From Pseudomonadota bacterium (GTDB taxonomy: Bacteria > Desulfobacterota > Desulfovibrionia > Desulfovibrionales > Desulfovibrionaceae): a stretch of DNA of 64,000 nucleotides. The position numbers were made by a program, and so were the translations under genes. Positions within the stretch are counted from its first letter, which is position 1, and each line of letters starts with the position of its first letter. The DNA lies in the NCBI GenBank assembly GCA_018816865.1, contig JAHIUW010000012.1, forward strand, positions 1-64,000. The letters run 5' to 3'. Of the stretch, positions 63,436-64,000 are shown one piece after another. The notes below the pieces were generated by a model. It worked only from the letters and a program-made list of their open reading frames with translations. It was not told where the DNA came from and ran no database searches.

Positions 63436-63747
63436 ATGTATGCTATCGTAGAAACTGGCGGCAAGCAGTTCCATGTTGAGGAAGGCCGCACCCTTAAGAT
63501 TCAGAAGCTCCAGGCCGAAGCCGGTTCTGAGCTTGTGCTGGATAAGGTTCTTTTGGTTGGTGAGGGTGCTGACATTACCGTCGGTGCGCCCTATGTCGAG
63601 AAAGCCAAGGTCTCTTGCGAAGTGGTTGAGCATGGCCGCGATAAGAAGATTATCGTGTTCCACAAGCGCCGTCGCAAGGATTCCATGAAGAAGCAAGGCC
63701 ACAGGCAGGACTACACCGCCATCAAGATCACGGCCATTCAGGCGTAA
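63436..63747 (+). CDS. rplU: 50S ribosomal protein L21
   Basis: A 103-residue large-subunit protein. MYAIVETGGKQ at the start, VGAPYV, KIIVFHKRRRKDSMKKQGHRQDYTAIKI in the C-terminal half are the standard L21 sequence. GGAGG lies eight bases before the ATG. rpmA follows 21 bases later, the conserved L21-L27 arrangement. Confidence 0.97.
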   Translation: MYAIVETGGKQFHVEEGRTLKIQKLQAEAGSELVLDKVLLVGEGADITVGAPYVEKAKVSCEVVEHGRDKKIIVFHKRRRKDSMKKQGHRQDYTAIKITAIQA

Positions 63748-63768
63748 GGCGCCTGCAAGGAGGCAGAT

Positions 63769-64000
63769 ATGGCTCATAAGAAAGCGGGCGGAAGCTCCAA
63801 AAACGGTCGCGACAGTGCTGGTCAACGACGTGGCGTGAAGCGCTTCGGCGGCCAGAAAGTGATCGCAGGCAACATTCTTGTTCGTCAGCTCGGCACCAAG
63901 ATTCATCCCGGCACCGGCGTTGGCATTGGCAGGGATTATACCCTGTTTGCCCTGGTCGATGGCGAGGTGAAGTTCGAGAAGTATTCGCGTAAGCGGAAGC
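63769..64000 (+). CDS. rpmA: 50S ribosomal protein L27 (cut by window edge)
   Basis: Begins [16 protein letters not shown], the conserved L27 start, and continues [19 protein letters not shown] and [21 protein letters not shown] in frame to the window end (77 codons of about 85-90). There is no N-terminal extension of the kind removed by protease in Firmicutes. AAGGAGG precedes the ATG. Confidence 0.96.
   Translation, partial: MAHKKAGGSSKNGRDSAGQRRGVKRFGGQKVIAGNILVRQLGTKIHPGTGVGIGRDYTLFALVDGEVKFEKYSRKRK

Overview
The window looks like ordinary chromosome from a GC-rich Gram-negative anaerobe, most probably a sulfate-reducing deltaproteobacterium of the Desulfovibrio type. This is inferred from the gene mix: a futalosine-pathway menaquinone enzyme, three-domain NifU with NifS next to CysK and EpsC-type CysE, a fused two-permease amino-acid ABC transporter, a short asparaginase-domain protein, DUF1007 with a NicO transporter, and a C-GCAxxG-C-C protein. 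No 16S or 23S rRNA, tRNA, prophage, insertion sequence or CRISPR array was found.

Layout. 0-7 kb (minus strand): two tiny peptide ORFs, mqnE, sppA, rpsA, rimO. 7-17.5 kb (plus): PAS histidine kinase, rdgB, glmS, DUF1007/NicO metal-uptake pair, a large TPR-AMIN-amidase, a double-receiver response regulator, threonine aldolase. 17.5-21.6 kb: amino-acid ABC operon whose binding-protein gene carries an in-frame TAG. 21.8-34.2 kb: a phosphate island. pstS-pstC-pstA, a PIN-PhoH gene and pit-DUF47 lie on plus; phoB-phoR-pstB-phoU lies on minus. pstS, pit and phoB share one Pho-box promoter design. A cluster of structured intergenic repeats, a C-GCAxxG-C-C gene and a TetR gene sit between. 34-40 kb: recN, a TrmO/class II aldolase fusion, thiL, a small Cys-rich protein, a receiver-TPR protein. 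40-45 kb: glgB-malQ and a TolC-family gene. 45-52 kb (minus): Cus-type copper/silver efflux operon with two periplasmic accessory proteins, one built of Met-rich tandem repeats. 52-57 kb: nifU-nifS-cysK-cysE, for cysteine synthesis and Fe-S assembly. 57-59 kb: degenerate GGDEF/TPR protein. 59-63 kb: nitroreductase, MBL hydrolase, a previously easy-to-miss selenocysteine-type TusA-like gene, flavin reductase, comF, diguanylate cyclase. The window ends in rplU-rpmA (rpmA cut by the edge).

The most interesting signals are: (1) a 75-codon ORF at 60608-60835 with an in-frame TGA at the TusA catalytic-cysteine position, followed at SECIS distance by a strong stem-loop; (2) a family of about 120-bp nested-hairpin repeats (five copies) whose stems covary; (3) a nonsense codon in an otherwise intact amino-acid binding protein; (4) a repeated Pho promoter architecture; (5) a 12-bp-period TGCAC array upstream of nifU; (6) a TrmO-aldolase fusion. 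All family assignments come from reading motifs by eye; no database search was run.
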